A stretch of 64,000 nt of DNA, taken from contig NC_071342.1 of assembly GCF_027744825.2 (NCBI RefSeq), positions 18,878,501-18,942,500 on the forward strand. Direction: 5' to 3'. The notes beneath the pieces are model-generated. The model was not told the origin of the DNA, made no database searches, and saw nothing but the letters and a program-made list of their open reading frames with translations. The DNA comes from Synchiropus splendidus. Its lineage: Eukaryota > Chordata > Actinopteri > Syngnathiformes > Callionymidae. The position numbers and the translations under genes were made by a program. Below are positions 51,301-57,300 of the stretch, piece after piece (the first letter of the stretch is position 1; each line of letters opens with the position of its first letter).

Positions 51301-54300
51301 AAGCCAATTATGAATTCAACTAAACATGAATATGGTGGCACTCATAACACTCATAATATTAATAATTCAAAATTATTCCGGAGAGTTCTGGAAAGATTGC
51401 AGAACATATCCGACTCATACATAACAAAGAATGTGGTGGGATTCAGCTTCAACAGCTATTGCATATGAAAAATAGATTAAATATAATATTTTCACTTCAC
51501 AGTGAGTCCATCGGTGGTGATATAACCAAATGTAATAAGAAGACTTTTTTTTTGTAGAATCAAGATGATCATCACTCATGTATTCAGAAACAGCAGACAT
51601 TATTGAATAATTTGCTGTTTTGGTTTCTCACAAAACTTAAAAGAGAAATGTGCAACAAATTAAGACAATTAAGATATCAGCATTAAAATCATCTTAAAAT
51701 GCTGACTTGTTTCAAAAAAGACTAACAACAAGGATAATGATTCGATCATTACAAAAAGACAACTACAAGTTTTCAGACAGGAAAAGGATTTGATTCCTCC
51801 GGAGGACCAGCAACCAGATTGCGTGGGACCTCTGAGGTCATTATCATACATAGCAGCCTTTGGGGAGAAAGTGAGTTGCATCACACTGCTCGCAGCTCAC
51901 CAAGGCAGCAGAGATGGAGGCTGATGCTGCTCAGCCACCGAGCTGAAGGCAAAACACCAGGGAAAAAAAGTAAGAGAATCGGAGGAGAGATAATGTTTTG
52001 GCTGTGAACAAGAAGAACTTCAGAATAGTCAGCAGAGAAGTCATGTGAGCAGAAAGAACAGCCACCTCTGTTGTGTCAAACTAAACAGTTATATACATCT
52101 ACACAAGTCGACGTTTAACATGAAGACACGTCACATTTCATTTTCTAGCCTTGTAAATTCAACATTTATACGATACTGAGATAAAAAAACAAGTTAACCC
52201 CATTGGAAATAACCAAAAAGATACACAAAAGTGATCTCAGCATAACACATGCAAGGACCCTGCTATCAGGACACAGTAGCTCTTAGCCGAGAACACACTC
52301 GGACTGATAAAAAAAAAAAAATGTCAGCATGAATCAACAGGTGTGAAGAAGTGACTGGGATTATTTTCCAGCAGCGACAGTGGTGCTGAATATACAAACG
52401 TTCAGTTTTGTCAAAAAGGTCACCAAGATTTACTCTATTATATATTATATATAAACTCTCATTTGCATATTGGCAGAGTTGTTCTTTTTTAATCCACACA
52501 TTACTCCCTATACACTCACCGAGCAGTAAAATGGAATATTGGCAGTAGCAAGTGAATTCTTGGCTCAAGTTCGCACCTTCTCGAGGTCAATGACATGTGA
52601 GATTGATCAGTTCAGTCAACTTCGAACAAGAGCAGTAGTGAGGAATTTGTTGTGGTAAACAACAAACAATTTACAACCCCACAATACTCTACGATGACAG
52701 AGACAAACAGTGTTTTGTTTTTTTTCTTAAAATCAGTTAGACATATTTCTCTAGTGTGTGGAGCTCAGCCTTCCTTCTGAGACTCTGAGTTAATCTGTTG
52801 CTTCACCATGAGAAGGAAGTTGAGGAGGCCTGAGTGACTTCAGTTCTGGAATGCCAATGCAAAAGTTAGTTTCTGGAACAGACACTGAGCAAGAAGGAGA
52901 GGTCACATTGTTACTCTAGCATTTGCTCATTTGGGATTCTTCTGTCAATCTTGCTTATGTAGATGGGTACTGATGCACCTAATGAGACGGCTATCACAGT
53001 AGCCTGGCAACGGCACGCAGTGAAGGAGACAATACTTCAACAGCTTTGTGTCTGAACACAGTGAACTTCTATGGTTGTTTGTGCTAAATATTGGTTCGTC
53101 TGTGCCACTAATTGTCATTCTTCAAGTTAATTCATTTAGGGAGTTCCAGTCACCAGTTCACGTTCCCATTTCCCACCAGCAGCTCTGACAGCTGAGGCCG
53201 CCTGACAAGACAATGAACAATCAGATGAATTATACAGGAGGAACAATCAGGACAAAATGTGATGTAACTGTTTTTTGAAGCAGCTGATGATTTTCAACAT
53301 CAAATATTGTTGAGTCTGCTTTTGCGAGTCACCATGTTACCAAGCAAAGTGTTACAGGCCAGTTTTGACATTTTCACAACACGTTAGTAAGTTCAGATTT
53401 TTCTCTCAGTTTGTAGCCATAAGATAACATAATCAACATTGCCTACACATTTATCTTCGGCGCCTGTCAACTTGACATCATTAAATATATATATAAAAAC
53501 TCAACTAGATACTGGCAGACAGGAGTCCATAAATCAAGTCTGGGGCAGACGGGGCATTATTACATTTTATAATTGAGGCCACATGTCTTGGCTGACAGAG
53601 GACAGCAGCGGCAGAGACATAAACAAACAACAAAGACACTAAACTTTTTTCCCCTCAAAGAATCAGCAAACAAATTATAACACAGTTAAATGATAAATAT
53701 CCATTCGGAACACCACTACCCCTCCTGCTGACCTGTCAGTGACTGGGCCAACCAGGATTGGCATTTCAAATAAGATGCAGACATTGTATTTTATCAGGAC
53801 CAGCGTTAGCAGACCAATGGAGCAGTGGTTACAGATGGAAAGACAGAACATCTTGATTTAAATTGTCAACAAGAATTTGCAGTCCTACATTTAATTAATT
53901 AATTAATTTATCTTTTTAATTTTATTTATCTCTATAATAAAAAGTGTAATTTTGAGTTCAGGAACTCTCTCACACAACCCAGCAACAGCACCGAAATTTG
54001 CTCATGGCTTTCCAAGATCCTTTCCTAACAGACAGAAAATGAATATTCACACGCATTAGTGGCAACCCTGACACGACAGTGGGGTGTGAAACCAACGTGT
54101 TTCTCAAAAACACACACGTTGTTCAAAGACTTTTTTAGCACAGAGGGAAGGTCTGAGTACAAAAGTGCAGTCCAACAGGAAACAAGAAGAAATCCAGAGG
54201 CAAGGATTCAAGAATAATTAGACACAGTAAAGACAGGAGCTGGTACAGTGATGAGAAAGCACAAAGATGCAGATGGACTTGATGAGAGTGGTGGGAACAT

Positions 54301-57300
54301 GGAAAAGACATGTTAAATTAATGGTGTGTTTGTTATTGGAGCGGGTCAGGTGCTTACAAGTAGGCAGAGGATCTGATGCTATAAATACACATGGCTGACA
54401 GAAATGAGGGCTCAAGCAGGAAGCTGCCTGCACATCAAACAACTCTGCTGCGGATCTGTAATAACTTCGGACAGTACAACTTGCAGGCCAGACAGTTAGA
54501 AAGGGGCTAGTGTGGCTCAACCTCTCAGTAGAAGTGGGGAAAAATATGGAGCATAATAAGGAATAAATGATCAGACCTAGGCAATGACAATCATATTTTT
54601 ACGTGGCCACAACTATGAGCTCTCTTACGGTGACCTTAAGTCACCATTAAAAAATTCAAGTTGTGGAATATGCATTAAAATGGCGACAGGGTGAAATGGA
54701 TGGCCATCACTTACGTTGGTTTCTCATTGGTGATCAGCACTTTCACTTTGTTGAGGGCTTTTTTGGCACCAGTGGGTGCTGGCGCAGCAGCAGGTGCTGG
54801 TTTGGCGTGCGCAGGGCTTGCATGGGGGCTGGCAATGTAGACTTTTTTTCCTGCACTTCCTGGTGGTTTGGAGTGTGAGAAGTCTGTAATGAAGACTATT
54901 CCTTCGCTGGTAAGCACTGCAAATGAATTGTAAGACAAATACTGTGTCACTGCACTTCACAATCAACTGCCAAAAGCTTTAGTGTCAATCGAATTACTTC
55001 AGGAAGGAAGCAAATATCAGCATAAACTTCATTTCGAACAACATTCAAAAGCCATGTGGAGATTATGGAGGCCCGACGGCAGAGTTCTGATGGCATGTCT
55101 GTGTTGGTGGGAGGCAAAACCTTTCGAATGACTCTATCAATAGTGTTTGCTTACAGGCCATGTTGGAGGGGTCAAAGGGGTCGAAGGAAAAAGAGAGAAT
55201 GTTCTCAGCATAGCTCTTCTTCCACAACTTGGTGCCTGTGTCTCCATTCCACAGCACAATGTAGTTGGGTGGGTGTACAGCCAAGAGCAGGTCACGAGAT
55301 GCATCCTGATTCCACAGCCACTCCAAGTCTGACAGATAGAGAGAAAAGCAGAGAGGGGCTGTCAGAGTGAAGAGCATCAGGGCTTACTTTGTGCCAACGG
55401 GTAAGACAGAGAGCGATGTCCAGAGCATGTTAATGAAAACAAATAGTCAACATCAGAGTAAAGTGAGGATTTGCTACTTGGCAGGCCTGTCAGGGAGGTG
55501 TCCTTTTCCTCGTCTGCTGGAGACACAATCAATTCAAACAACAAAAGTGGAAGAAAAGTAAAAGACTGTCTACCTTGGATGGGTTTGGAGTGCTCTTGGA
55601 TCTCACAGTGAGCGGTGCCGCTGACCACATCCCACACGATTATCTTTCCTGAGGCGTCTCCAGAAGCCAATCGCAGACAGTATGGTGCACTCAAGTTATG
55701 GTAGTAGTTTTCTCTGGACCATTTCACCTGCCATCGGGAAACACATTGGCTTATAACAAAAGGATAGCAACATCCCTCAGAACTGAAGATTGTACAGCTC
55801 AAGGACAATCTATCTATCCTACTACAAGTGAGCTATAGGACCTTTTATATTTCTGCACTGCAGTCCATAAACTCGATCAAGATGACCTAGCAATGAATGG
55901 CTGGTGAAGATCTCTTAATGCTGATGGGATGAATGGAAGAATGCTACTCTTACTTCAAGTTTCTTCACAGTTGGTTGATAGACACTGTAACTGAACTGAG
56001 CGACGACGCATAAACATCTATGACACCTCAGGAGTATCGGAAGGGAAGCAGATTTGCTAGTCATCAAAAGAAAAATGTAGGCAAGTGGAGGATCTCTTAT
56101 TACCAAGAGTCACCCAGTAACATACAACCGTACCGTCTCAGCTGCAGCAGGTAAATCATTTTATCTCATGGCTTTGTTCACATCAAAAGGAAAGTTGACC
56201 CATCACACTGATGTTCTGTTGATCTCAAACTAATTGCAGTGTTTTAATTCTTACTTTGAAAATACAGTCAAGAATAAATATCTTGATTTGACTCTCCACA
56301 GCGTAAGTGTAACATGTCAGATTTAATAATATGAAGGTGTCCTCTACCTCGGCGACTTAGAATCATCTCCAGTAAGTCCTGAGCAATCAGACATTCCCAT
56401 CTGCTGTCTCAGCACATCTGCTTTTAAGAGTTATTAGCAAAGCTCAAACATCCACTCTTCCTCCACTTGCAGTGCGGCGATGGGCCGTGGTTGATTCAGC
56501 AAATTAGCAAAACAGGTAGTATAAATGTCAAAATTGTGTGCCCTAAAACCGTGCAGAATATACTTTTACATTGAACAGAAAAACGTATTCAAAGGCTGTG
56601 GATGCTGTCGCACTACTCACAACATTTCTGTGTTTTTTTGTCTGCAGTTATAAAATAATACAGTACCTACTTAGTGAAACAGACTTTAGAAACCAAACGC
56701 TCTTCAGTCAGACAGGATTGGTGAGGTGCAGTTTGCTGCTAGAGCTGTACGTCTTTACAAGATTAAAGTGTGCTTTGGAGTGAGGAATTGAGCTTGGGAC
56801 GTGGACCCTGGCAGCGATAATCAGTCTGCAATTTATGGGCCATTATTCACTCCTGAGAAAAACAAACAATTACACAAAGCCACACGTACACACCTGAAAG
56901 TCGTCCTCCTCTCAGAGGGACAATATCAGCTTAGATCAAGGTCACACACCGCAAACATCAACAGTGTGATAAATGATCCCACAAAAGAGAGGGTGCACAG
57001 GCTCTGAGAACACACACCTCCAACATGAACTTGGGAGTCCAGCAAGTTGCATTCACTTCAAACCCACAGAAGGTGATTAAGAATCATACAATGTGGAAAA
57101 ACAGTCACAAGAGTTTTTTGCATGTAGTTGCCATTTATATTCTTCGATCTAATCAATCACAGCTGTGCTCTAATCTCTGATCTGACCCCCCAGTCTCTCT
57201 TTAATCTATAAATACTCAAGTGACTTGGATACGATAAACGTGAGGTTCAAAAGTTGAAATGAAGTAACTCGATATTCTTACCTTGACCACATTGGCTTTG

